DNA of 17,535 nucleotides. Source: Clostridiales bacterium. Its GTDB lineage: Bacteria; Bacillota; Clostridia; Lachnospirales; JAITVM01. Position 1 is the stretch's first letter. The number at the start of each line of letters is the position of its first letter. The notes beneath the pieces were generated by a model. That model ran no database searches and had not been told where the DNA came from. It saw only the letters and a program-made list of their open reading frames with translations. The DNA is taken from NCBI GenBank assembly GCA_031285815.1, contig JAITVM010000143.1, forward strand, positions 1 through 17,535, in the 5' to 3' direction. Shown one piece after another: positions 1 through 7,316 of the stretch. The position numbers and the translations under genes are program-made.

Positions 1-2
1 TA

Positions 3-800
3 GATAATATCCCTATTTTCGTAAATCAAATTTCTGCAACAGTACAAGGGTTAGAGGACCGGTATTCATATATATTTGATTTTATGCCTGAATCATACCG
101 CCTATATTTTAATGATTTAATAGGGTCAATGGTGCTTTCGCTCTCTTCAAGTGCCGGTACAATGTTTAAAGACAATTCGATTAATATTGTATCAAGGATC
201 CCAAATTTGTTGTTAATAATGCTTTTAACTTTGATATCAACATTTTTTTTCATCGCAGATAAGGAATTAATATCTGATAGTATAAAAAAACATACGCCAG
301 AAATAATTTCTAAAAACTTTGTGAAAGTAAGAAAAGGCATCCTTAAAGCACTAACCGGTTATGTTAAGGCCCAGGGTATTATTATGTGTATCACCGGTAC
401 CATCGCTATTATAATCCTAACTGTTTTAAATTATGAATATGCGATGCTTGTGGCAATCATTATAGCGCTCATCGATGCGTTGCCGATTTTCGGGAGCGGC
501 TTTGTACTTTGGCCATGGATAGCACTCAGTTTTTTCTCATCAAATTATAAAATGGCTGTGGGCTTATTGATTTTGTACGGCGCAATTTTATTCTCTAGGC
601 AAATAGCAGAACCGAAAGTCTTGGGCTCCCAAATAGGTATGCACCCGCTTTTGACACTAATGTCTATGTACGTTGGCCTTAAAATATTTGGCGTTTTTGG
701 TTTTATCATTGGGCCGGTTACTGTTATTATTATTAAGACCCTACTCTTCGCCGAGAAAGAAAAACCGCCTACTGGGCCAGAAACAATTGAAACTCAATAA
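3..800 (+). CDS. ytvI: Sporulation integral membrane protein YtvI-like (AI-2E transporter family), 5'-truncated
   Basis: The reading frame is open from the window edge, so the gene starts upstream; 265 codons are visible and the family is usually about 350 residues. Several hydrophobic segments are present, including LLLIMLLTLISTFFFIA and a helix pair after GYVKAQGIIM. The most diagnostic part is the C-terminal half: an ALPIFGSG stretch, a PWIAL helix, RQIAEPKVLGSQIG, then HPLLTLMSMYVGLKIFGVFG and IIGPV. This pattern is conserved in the AI-2E/UPF0118 permease family and resembles the Bacillota YtvI branch. YtvI proteins are named for sporulation, but their transport substrate is not established. 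The last residues are charged and proline-rich (KEKPPTGPE), as in a cytoplasmic tail. A PTS IIB-like gene follows on the same strand after 66 bp. The family call is firm; the YtvI subgroup is likely. Confidence 0.8.
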   Translation, partial: DNIPIFVNQISATVQGLEDRYSYIFDFMPESYRLYFNDLIGSMVLSLSSSAGTMFKDNSINIVSRIPNLLLIMLLTLISTFFFIADKELISDSIKKHTPEIISKNFVKVRKGILKALTGYVKAQGIIMCITGTIAIIILTVLNYEYAMLVAIIIALIDALPIFGSGFVLWPWIALSFFSSNYKMAVGLLILYGAILFSRQIAEPKVLGSQIGMHPLLTLMSMYVGLKIFGVFGFIIGPVTVIIIKTLLFAEKEKPPTGPETIETQ

Positions 801-822
801 ATACTACAAAAAAAATTAATTC

Positions 823-850
823 CAATAAGTTTTATTTTTATGTCTTATTG
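823..850. repeat. Short inverted repeat between ytvI and the IIB-like gene
   Basis: CAATAAG (823-829) and CTTATTG (844-850) form a perfect 7-bp inverted repeat around a 14-base AT-rich loop, just ahead of the AAGCGGGG ribosome binding site of the next gene. It could be a weak hairpin or an operator. It is too AT-rich to be a strong terminator. Confidence 0.25.
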
Positions 851-866
851 AAAGCGGGGATATACA

Positions 867-1277
867 ATGTTAAAAATTTTTGTTAATTGCGCAGGGGGTG
901 GGACTTCCAGCCTGTTCTGTTCAAAAATCGAAAAATACGCTAACTGCTTAGGCAAAAAAACACAAACTTGTTTTGTCTTGGATTATATTAACGATACAAG
1001 AAAATCTAAGCCTGTAGAAAAAACTGACCTACTCTTAGCCTATGGTGGCACCCAATTCATTTTATCAGCCGAAAAAGCCGGCTACATTGAGGATTTAAAA
1101 AAATTTGATTTAGTTTGGGTTTGCCCACAAACAAGGTTCTTTTATAAGCAGGCCCAACAAATTTGCGAAGGCTATTCCATACCTTGTGAATTAGTAGAAA
1201 TGAATATGTTTGGGAAAATGGATGGCCAAAAAGCTTTCGGGTATTTGAACAGTTATTTTGGCGGGGCACTTTCTTAA
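867..1277 (+). CDS. PTS system lactose/cellobiose-type IIB-like protein, orphan
   Basis: This 136-residue protein has the layout of a lactose/cellobiose-family EIIB domain. The N-terminal beta strand runs straight into a phosphocysteine-loop-like motif, Cys8 followed by AGGGTSS, comparable to the CSAGMSTS loop of chitobiose IIB. The C-terminal MNMFGKMDGQKAF matches the GK(V/M)DG helix start of that family. It is somewhat longer than the usual ~105 residues because of an insert after the first helix. IIB proteins normally pass phosphate from IIA to a sugar taken up by IIC, but no IIA, IIC or glycosidase gene is visible here. It may therefore serve a remote PTS or have become regulatory. The RBS is GCGGGG before ATG. 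An intrinsic terminator lies 39 bp after the stop, so it forms the end of a transcription unit with the upstream gene. Confidence 0.65.
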   Translation: MLKIFVNCAGGGTSSLFCSKIEKYANCLGKKTQTCFVLDYINDTRKSKPVEKTDLLLAYGGTQFILSAEKAGYIEDLKKFDLVWVCPQTRFFYKQAQQICEGYSIPCELVEMNMFGKMDGQKAFGYLNSYFGGALS

Positions 1278-1316
1278 TAATATAAGTATAAGGGGCCGAC
1301 TCGTAAAGTAAGGGGC

Positions 1317-1357
1317 AAAAAATGAGGGGTGGAATGGCCCAACCCCCATTTTTTGTT
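1317..1357. terminator. Bidirectional intrinsic terminator
   Basis: AAAAAATG(A)GGGGT at 1317-1330 pairs with ACCCCCATTTTTT at 1342-1354, leaving one bulged A and an 11-base loop. The stem is flanked by an A-run on the left and a T-run on the right, so it can end both the plus-strand IIB transcript and the converging minus-strand lipoprotein transcript. Confidence 0.85.
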
Positions 1358-1431
1358 GTAAAATAATCCTATATAAATAATATCTTACATATAAAACCAA
1401 TAGATTATTTGAAATTTTTACCGGAAAGAAC

Positions 1432-3912
1432 TTACCTGTCACTTATCCAACTTATATCCGCAAGAATATTATCTCTATTAATCGTATACCCATTCTGTTC
1501 AAGAAATTGAACATAAAAATCATAGCCAACTTCTTCCCCATTAATGTAGTTACGCCATTTTGCTTTTGCCTTATTTGCCTCATCCGGATAGCCATACGGT
1601 TCAGTTGAGGCGAGTTCCTTAACAGAATAGCCATTATCGGCAATTTTATATATTGTATAATTACCATCCCCACAATCTATTAACCCGTTATCCAAAATTT
1701 TGCACGACCCCACTCTGCTCCAAGGAACTTCATAGGGCAACCCTCCGTCATTATAACCGAATAGGTTAACGGGCTCCCCGCCTTTTATTGAAAATATGTA
1801 GGCAATGATATCTTCACCGTGCCCGTTTTGCTTTTTTAATAGAAGTTCTGTTATTCCATTATCGTCAATATCATAAAATGAATGATAGGTTTTAAATGAA
1901 GAAGGGCTGTTACTATAGAATCCAAAATCAAATATTTCATTCATAGTACCTGTATTGTTTATATAACGGTTTGCGGCAGATTGCCATTCGGCTAACAAAG
2001 TATCATATAAGCCAATATATTCGTTATAATATATATCAATTAATTCAAGTGCCCTTTTTTTCGTATCCTCCATCATAGAAATCATCCCCAAAGTATTAAT
2101 CCATGAGTCATCCGCACCTTCCGCCCTCATTCTAGCATCTGCTGCATTTTTATCACGGATGGCAATCCACTCCCTCTGCTTTATTTTTAAATAATCCATC
2201 TCTGATGAGGGCAACTTTTCTTTGAGTAAGCCATAAATTCTGTTTAGCTCATAATCCCAAGCCCTATATAATTCACCAAGGGAACGGCTGGTTTCCATTT
2301 GTCCCGTACTATCAGAGTAGTAAGCTTTCTCTAATGCGTCAATATAGGAAAGGGACCCCATATATTTATCTTTGTCACTATTTTGGATATTTAAGCTGCT
2401 TCCTTCAGATATACTGTTTTCATCTTCAGGAACTTTTGAATATTGGGGATCTTCATCAGGCGTTTGAGGGCTAATTATATTTGTGCCAATTTTTTTTCGA
2501 AGATCCGTATAATCCGTTGCTTCAAATACATATTTATAACCCGATAAATTTAAGCCACTGTCAATACCTTTAACAGAATATGAAAAAATCCTTTGGTCAA
2601 CTATCTCATCATTAAGCATGCTTGTATCCCTATCTTTAAAGCTTGCCGAAATTCCAAATCTATTCCAAAAAGCTGATAAGGCTTCCTCAAAGCTACTGTA
2701 AATTCCCGGTTCTTCAATTCCATAATATGCGGTAGAATATAATAATTCTTTTGATTGGATTTTATTATCTTTAACTTCATAGCCTATATATTGAAAATCA
2801 GCGCTTGCCGGGCCTGATTGTAAAAATGAGAATGGTGTACTGATCTTTCCATTATCAAATTCCAATGCCCAATAACCACAATAATAACCATCAGCAAAAT
2901 ACCCTGCTGCTGATGAGTATTCAACCATAATATACTTTTTATTATTCGCATTGATAGACGAAATAAAAAGGTTATCTTGATTACTTTGATTAGATGTTAA
3001 TGATACGGAATTTAAATATTCATCATTCGTCTCATGGTATGCAGTTAATGGTATTTCATCAGCTTTTATAGGGGCACTATTTTTTAGAACAAAGGCAGCC
3101 GCATACACTTGATACGAGGAGGCAGAAGTTCCACTATAAGGGTAAGCCTGGCCAGTTTCCTTCGTATAAAATAATAGTAAATCTTTACTGCCATCTTGAT
3201 CTAAATCACTAATATATGCTGCGAGTATTCCAGTAAGGGAAAGCCAGCTATCTTCCGATGTATACATAGTACCTTCGGCTTTCCCTAATGAAGGGATTTT
3301 ATATTCTGGAGCTAATTGTTCTTCTATATATTTATAATAAACATCTGCAACATTATTTATTTTATCAAGCATTTCAGAAATTGTTTTCTCATTTGGCATC
3401 TGTTCTAAACCTTTTTTTAGAATTTCAATAGCTTTCTCACTGTTTCCTTGACCTATATACGCTTCAGCGCATCCAGTATATCCTCTTGCATTTAGTGGAA
3501 GTATAGAAACTAATGTTGTAAAGTGTCCTACCGCTTTATTATAGTCTAGATCAATTAACATTTGCTCCCCTAATTTAAATTGTCCAGAAACGGTTTTATC
3601 AAATAGTGTTGTGATTTCCGGGCTATCGGGTAATATCCCTAACCCTTTGTTTAAAGTATCAATGGCTTTGAATGGTTCGCCAATGCCAACATATGCCTCT
3701 GCTAACCCAGTATAGCTACGGTGGGCCATAGGTTCAATTTCAATCGCCCTATCGAAGTAAACAATAGCCTGCCCATAATTCAGGCCGAGTAAATATTTTT
3801 CGCCAACTACAATTAATTCATTAGCAGACATTTTTTCAAATGGTTTTGAGCAGGAACTAAACATTGCCAGTATACTAACCAATAAAACTAAAAACAATAT
3901 ATAGCGTTTCAC
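1432..3912 (-). CDS. TPR-repeat lipoprotein with a C-terminal LprI-like (DUF1311) domain
   Basis: I start the gene at GTG 3912 because GAGGG lies 8 bases upstream; the in-frame ATG at 3927 has no ribosome binding site. The resulting 826-residue protein opens with a hydrophobic signal peptide ending in FSSC, so Cys21 is the predicted lipidated residue. Residues ~29-190 hold TPR-like helix pairs (GEKYLLGLNYGQAIVYF, AEAYVGIGEPFKAI, AEAYIGQGNSEKAI). Acidic DLDQDGSKDLLLF and DIDDNGITELLL stretches resemble FG-GAP/VCBS repeat loops. Between them, near residues 535-640, a YRAWDYELNRIYGLL...QREWIAIRD segment matches the LprI N-terminal (DUF1311) pattern, a family that includes mycobacterial LprI, a lysozyme inhibitor. 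The protein should be anchored outside the membrane. A role in envelope protection is inference; no partner gene is adjacent. Confidence 0.75.
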   Translation of the reverse strand: MKRYILFLVLLVSILAMFSSCSKPFEKMSANELIVVGEKYLLGLNYGQAIVYFDRAIEIEPMAHRSYTGLAEAYVGIGEPFKAIDTLNKGLGILPDSPEITTLFDKTVSGQFKLGEQMLIDLDYNKAVGHFTTLVSILPLNARGYTGCAEAYIGQGNSEKAIEILKKGLEQMPNEKTISEMLDKINNVADVYYKYIEEQLAPEYKIPSLGKAEGTMYTSEDSWLSLTGILAAYISDLDQDGSKDLLLFYTKETGQAYPYSGTSASSYQVYAAAFVLKNSAPIKADEIPLTAYHETNDEYLNSVSLTSNQSNQDNLFISSINANNKKYIMVEYSSAAGYFADGYYCGYWALEFDNGKISTPFSFLQSGPASADFQYIGYEVKDNKIQSKELLYSTAYYGIEEPGIYSSFEEALSAFWNRFGISASFKDRDTSMLNDEIVDQRIFSYSVKGIDSGLNLSGYKYVFEATDYTDLRKKIGTNIISPQTPDEDPQYSKVPEDENSISEGSSLNIQNSDKDKYMGSLSYIDALEKAYYSDSTGQMETSRSLGELYRAWDYELNRIYGLLKEKLPSSEMDYLKIKQREWIAIRDKNAADARMRAEGADDSWINTLGMISMMEDTKKRALELIDIYYNEYIGLYDTLLAEWQSAANRYINNTGTMNEIFDFGFYSNSPSSFKTYHSFYDIDDNGITELLLKKQNGHGEDIIAYIFSIKGGEPVNLFGYNDGGLPYEVPWSRVGSCKILDNGLIDCGDGNYTIYKIADNGYSVKELASTEPYGYPDEANKAKAKWRNYINGEEVGYDFYVQFLEQNGYTINRDNILADISWISDR

Positions 3913-4792
3913 TTTATCAACCCTCATATCATTTACTTAATAAGGCCTCTGCAAATTATCTAAAGCAGAAGTTTGTATTAGCTACAGGGAAAAAATTTTT
4001 TATTCTAAAGTGCCCCCCTAGTCAAGACACAAAATAACAAAATGAAGTGGCCCAATATAAAGAATCTGTATCAGATATTCCTAGATTATTGGAGCAGAGG
4101 TTAAACCCAGCGACCGCCGAAGGCGGCTTGACCTTGAAGAGTGCTCAAAATTCTATAATCAATATTGGGGCGGCGTATTTAAATTAAAATATTCCTGAGC
4201 CCCCATCGCCGTCTGTATAAATATCAGGGCATTTTGAGAAGCTGCGGCAAGCTTTGCGGAAACAAACGGCATCCCAATGAGGTTTTAAGCTACCACATAT
4301 TTTTATTTTCATTGTTATAACAGAGCCATTTACTTTTTTAAAATTGTGTCTAGTTTTTTGGATACATTATACTATAGTATTTGTAAAAAAATATAGCTTA
4401 TAAAATAATTTATAAATGGAGTTGGAAAAAATTTTGTCGCATTGTGCCGTATCTTCATAAATATATAATCATATAGGCATAGATTTATTTATGAATTTAT
4501 GAACAGAAAATGTCAATTACAGCCAAATTAAAGCAAATAAAATAAGTGTACAAAACAAACTTTTCTGCACACTTGCTTAACCTAATGATTGGCAATACGG
4601 GCCAGCCCACATAATGGGCTTTCATTGCTGAATGAGTCGATATACATGCCGCACTATAAAAAACGCCACAGTAAAGTACGATGGTTACGAGAGCTATCAA
4701 TATTTAGCATCATCCTTCCATCTCTTCCCACTGACAGTGTTGTATTATTTACATATTTATAGAAACAATTTATGAATTTACAAGTTACTTCT
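3913..4792. other. Long gap with no convincing gene
   Basis: About 880 bp lie between the lipoprotein and the LysR gene. A 49-codon open stretch at 4038-4187 (plus) reads like protein sequence (NEVAQYKESVSDIPRLLEQR, then NPATAEGGLTLKSAQ) but lacks a ribosome binding site and a recognised family, so it may be a decayed gene fragment. Hairpins occur at 4114-4126 (CCGCC gaa GGCGG) and 4604-4620 (AGCCCA cataa TGGGCT). A perfect 12-bp palindrome ATACTATAGTAT lies at 4369-4380, overlapping a TTGTGT-18-TATACT promoter-like pair on the plus strand with no plus-strand gene behind it. A minus-strand frame at 4497-4700 with a TTG start lacks a suitably placed RBS and was not called. Confidence 0.4.
3997..4025 (-). 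promoter_or_regulatory. Candidate promoter of the lipoprotein gene
   Basis: On the minus strand TTGACT (4025-4020) is followed after 17 bases by TAAAAA (4002-3997). The -35 match is good and the -10 is poor. The implied 5' leader before GTG 3912 is about 80 bases. Confidence 0.3.
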
Positions 4793-5689
4793 CTAAACTT
4801 CGTAACGGAGATTACTGAACAATTCTTTCAGCTCCCTGATGAAAATAGGCACCAGCGGATTACTTTCGTTTCTCTGCCAGACTGCCGTGATGGTATGAGT
4901 TGATTCCAACAGGATATAAAGATACTGGCGGCCGCCCATCTGATGCGTCCAAAAATCAGTAATCGCAACCCCTAAGCCGTTGTGCACGTTCATCAAAAGC
5001 GATTCCGTATTACGTACCGATTGGATCCGCGGCAAAAAACCATAAGGCTCACAAAAGCCGTTAACCAGGTCTACAATATAGGTCGCACGGTCTGACTGGG
5101 GGACAAAAAACAGCTCTTTGCGAAAATCATAAGGAGTCAGCCCTTGCTTCCCTGCAAGGGGGTGTTCTTGGGAATATAAAATCACCTGGGGGACCTCCGT
5201 AAGCACCATGATATCCAGCTTTGGCCGCAGCTCAATATCTGTATTCAGCGTGATTCCGATATCGATCTCATTCTTATTCAAGGCAGGTATGATCTGATGA
5301 AATGCATAGCTTTGCAGGCACACCCGAAACTTCGCCTGCTTCTCTTCCATCTGCTTGATCACCTTGGAAAAAAAATCAGCCCTGGTCCAGCCACTGCCGC
5401 ATCCTATGTGCAGATCCAGGACTTTTTCCTTTTCATTCTCCCTGATCTGCTGTTTGAGCAGTTCCATCTCCTGGCGCTGTTTTTTATAATATTCATGAAA
5501 CATCCACCCCGCCTGGGTCAGTTTGGCCGAGTTATGCCCCCTAACGAATAATTCCACCCCCAGTTCTGATTCCATCGCTGAGATCTGCTTGCTGACCGCC
5601 GGCTGCGATACAAATTTTTCGTTGGCGGTCTTAGTGAAACTCATATGTTCTGCAGCTGCCAGAAAATATTCTATCTGCAAATCGTTCAT
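4793..5689 (-). CDS. LysR-family transcriptional regulator (operon-distal)
   Basis: This 298-residue protein has the normal LysR length. The N-terminal winged helix-turn-helix covers residues 1-60 (MNDLQIEYFLAAAEHMSFTK, then ANEKFVSQPAVSKQISAMES, then LGVELFVRGHNSAKLTQAG). A linker helix and a two-subdomain effector-binding region follow, roughly residues 92-290. The ATG has AAGGGGTG upstream. It is codirectional with the catabolic operon but separated from the last intact gene by about 230 bp containing a candidate terminator and a TATAAT-containing stretch, so it is probably transcribed on its own. Its target is not visible; it could be a second regulator of the operon or unrelated. It differs in sequence from the LysR at 13638-14546, so it is not a recent duplicate. 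Confidence 0.9.
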   Translation of the reverse strand: MNDLQIEYFLAAAEHMSFTKTANEKFVSQPAVSKQISAMESELGVELFVRGHNSAKLTQAGWMFHEYYKKQRQEMELLKQQIRENEKEKVLDLHIGCGSGWTRADFFSKVIKQMEEKQAKFRVCLQSYAFHQIIPALNKNEIDIGITLNTDIELRPKLDIMVLTEVPQVILYSQEHPLAGKQGLTPYDFRKELFFVPQSDRATYIVDLVNGFCEPYGFLPRIQSVRNTESLLMNVHNGLGVAITDFWTHQMGGRQYLYILLESTHTITAVWQRNESNPLVPIFIRELKELFSNLRYEV

Positions 5690-5714
5690 ATCTTCACCCC
5701 TTAATCAAATAGCC

Positions 5715-5760
5715 ACTATATTATATTTTGGTATTATAGGATATTTTTTCTCATTTAGCA
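5715..5760 (-). promoter_or_regulatory. Candidate promoter/operator of the distal LysR gene
   Basis: The minus strand carries two TATAAT hexamers (5738-5733 and 5725-5720) within an imperfect dyad, CTATAATA and TAATATAG on either side of an AT-rich centre. This would suit an autoregulated LysR promoter. No good -35 box is evident. Confidence 0.3.
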
Positions 5761-5849
5761 TTTAAGTATTCATGAATTCCTTTAGCTCCCAAACTCCCGG
5801 CTTCCAAGCCCATAATCACAGTTGCCGCTCTGCCTGCAGCGGCAATATG
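5751..5849 (-). pseudogene. Remnant: C-terminal tail of a GltD-like pyridine-nucleotide oxidoreductase
   Basis: The minus strand encodes HIAAAGRAATVIMGLEAG followed by SLGAKGIHEYLNAK and a stop. This resembles the end of glutamate synthase small-subunit type FAD/NAD(P)H oxidoreductases, where a GDA.TGAATVILAMGAG segment is followed by a basic helix and IHEYL. The frame is closed by a stop about 45 bases further upstream, and there is no room for the FAD and NAD domains. It lies just after the CoA-transferase genes, partly next to the candidate operon terminator. I read it as the stub of a further operon gene that has been deleted. The family call rests on about 30 residues and is tentative. 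Confidence 0.4.
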
Positions 5850-5860
5850 ATTCCGGCATA

Positions 5861-5900
5861 GCAAAAGAGAGGTTCCTGACTCAAGTCAAAACCCCCTCTC
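5861..5900 (-). terminator. Candidate terminator of the catabolic operon
   Basis: On the minus strand GAGAGG (5900-5895) pairs with CCTCTC (5872-5867), with an inner GAC/GTC pair around a TTGA loop, followed by TTTT. The internal loop makes it imperfect. It sits about 18 bases after the CoA-transferase B stop, where an operon terminator would be expected. Confidence 0.45.
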
Positions 5901-5917
5901 CTACAATTGAGCCATTC

Positions 5918-6565
5918 TTAGAACCTTCCGACTGTTTCCGGCTGAATCAGAGGTGCCCCGGTCTTTGCAATGACCTCCTCAACAGTTGTATCCACAGCAA
6001 TTTCTTTTAGCAGCAAGCCTTCAGAAGTAACTTCGATCACAGCCAGCTCCGTAACGATCAGATTCACCTTCTCTATTGCCGTTGCTGGCAGGCTGATGTT
6101 ATTTAAAATCTTGGCTGACCCGCCTTTGGCGACATGTGTCATGGCAATAATTACTTTTTTAGAACCGGTGACCAGATCCATGGCTCCGCCCATGCCGGGC
6201 ACCATTTTCCCCGGGATAATATGGCTTGCCAGGCTCCCGTGACGGTCTACCTGCAAAGCCCCCAATACGGTAACATCTACATGGCCGCCGCGAATGACCG
6301 CAAAAGAAAAGGAACTGTCAAAATAGCAGGCCCCCTGCTCCACTGTCACCGGTTTTCCACCGGCATTGACAATATTGGCATCATATGTATCCGCGTCCGG
6401 AACCGGCCCCATCCCCAAAATACCGTTCTCGGATTGGAGATGAATCGTCACCCCTTTCGGGATATAATCAGCCACCATGGTCGGCATGCCGATTCCTAGG
6501 TTTACTACATTGCCATCGTGCAATTCTTTGGCAACACGCCTGGCAATCCGTTCTTTAACTGACAT
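5918..6565 (-). CDS. atoA: Acetate/acetoacetate CoA-transferase, subunit B (beta)
   Basis: This is the beta subunit of a family I 3-oxoacid CoA-transferase, 215 residues from ATG 6565. I prefer this ATG over the upstream GTG at 6574 because AGGGGG lies 8 bases before it. The start overlaps the subunit A stop by 11 bases, so the two are translationally coupled. [14 protein letters not shown] and SENGILGMG are family hallmarks; the Glu of SENG is the residue that forms the acyl-glutamyl/CoA intermediate. [15 protein letters not shown] and [13 protein letters not shown] are also typical. With subunit A it moves CoA from acetyl-CoA or butyryl-CoA to acetoacetate. Here the acetoacetate would come from the BKACE enzyme encoded upstream in the operon. 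It is the last intact gene of the operon. Confidence 0.93.
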   Translation of the reverse strand: MSVKERIARRVAKELHDGNVVNLGIGMPTMVADYIPKGVTIHLQSENGILGMGPVPDADTYDANIVNAGGKPVTVEQGACYFDSSFSFAVIRGGHVDVTVLGALQVDRHGSLASHIIPGKMVPGMGGAMDLVTGSKKVIIAMTHVAKGGSAKILNNISLPATAIEKVNLIVTELAVIEVTSEGLLLKEIAVDTTVEEVIAKTGAPLIQPETVGRF

Positions 6566-7214
6566 AAGGCTCACCCCCTACCAGATAGTCTACAAATATC
6601 CCGGGAGTAGCCACCGCTTCCGGCATAATCCCTCCAATTGCCACAATCTCCTCTGCAGCAGCAATGACAGTTTCCGCTGCCGTTGCCATCAACGGATTAA
6701 AATTTCTGGTCGTGGCTTTATAATACAAATTTCCTTTTTCATCGGCTATGGATGCCCGAAGAAGGGCAAAAGCAGCTTTCAGCGGCTTTTCCAGCAAATA
6801 TTTTTCACCGTCAACCTCGACCACTTCTTTACCTTCCTGAATCTCCGTCCCCAGCCCGGTAGGGGTCAGAACTCCGCCAAGCCCGGCTCCACCGGCCCTG
6901 ATCTGCTCGGCTAATGTTCCCTGCGGAACCAATTGAACTTCCATTTTCCCCTCATTCATCAATTGGCCGATCAAAGGGTTTAATCCAATATGAGAGGCTA
7001 TCAGCCGGCAGACGGCCCCAGTTTTGATCAAACGGCCGATGCCGGTATCCGGCGTCCCGCCGTCATTGGCAATCACGGTCAGGTTTTTGACACCTTTTTC
7101 AATCAAAGCGTCGATCAATATCTCTGGTGTACCATTGGACATGAAGCCGCCAATCATGACCACTGCTCCATCATTTAGGGAAACAATCGCTTCTTGCGGC
7201 GAAACTTTCTTCAT
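6555..7214 (-). CDS. atoD: Acetate/acetoacetate CoA-transferase, subunit A (alpha)
   Basis: This 219-residue protein is the alpha subunit of the 3-oxoacid CoA-transferase. [20 protein letters not shown] is the family's glycine-rich CoA-binding loop. [22 protein letters not shown] and [11 protein letters not shown] follow in the usual order. Length and domain cover are complete. GGAGG lies 8 bases before ATG. The gene starts 12 bases after the stop of the collapsed thiolase ORF, and its own stop overlaps subunit B. In acetoacetate operons thiolase commonly adjoins these subunits, which supports reading the stub upstream as a lost thiolase. The exact CoA donor cannot be read from sequence. Confidence 0.93.
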   Translation of the reverse strand: MKKVSPQEAIVSLNDGAVVMIGGFMSNGTPEILIDALIEKGVKNLTVIANDGGTPDTGIGRLIKTGAVCRLIASHIGLNPLIGQLMNEGKMEVQLVPQGTLAEQIRAGGAGLGGVLTPTGLGTEIQEGKEVVEVDGEKYLLEKPLKAAFALLRASIADEKGNLYYKATTRNFNPLMATAAETVIAAAEEIVAIGGIMPEAVATPGIFVDYLVGGEPYVS

Positions 7215-7226
7215 ATCTCTGACCTC

Positions 7227-7316
7227 CTATCTCTCTACGGCTACAGCCGTACCCATGCTGCCGCCGACACAAAGGGTTGCCAGGCTGGCCGCACTGACTA
7301 TAACAACACCCCTCAT
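7227..7316 (-). pseudogene. Collapsed acetyl-CoA acetyltransferase (thiolase): N- and C-terminal ends fused in frame
   Basis: A 29-codon frame starts at an ATG that overlaps the BKACE stop (ATGA). Its first ten residues, MRGVVIVSAA, match the start of thiolases, which read M(K/R)xVVIxSAxRT. The remaining SLATLCVGGSMGTAVAVER matches the thiolase C-terminus, G-L-A-T-L-C-(I/V)-G-G-G-x-G-T-A, including the second catalytic cysteine loop. Everything between, about 360 residues including the nucleophilic Cys and the GHPxG loop, is missing, so it cannot be an active thiolase. Start, stop and ATGA coupling are intact, so the stub could still be translated and link ribosomes from BKACE to CoA-transferase A. 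An internal in-frame deletion is the simplest origin. Confidence 0.75.

Noticed and set aside
4497..4700. Minus-strand 67-codon frame with hydrophobic, Cys-rich translation and TTG start
   Set aside because: The start follows a stop codon and has no ribosome binding site at a usable distance. The GGAAGG nearby instead serves a different frame that ends after 19 codons. No family is recognisable.
5970..6914. Plus-strand frames opposite the CoA-transferase genes
   Set aside because: They are shadows of strongly supported minus-strand coding sequence, without ribosome binding sites or recognisable domains.
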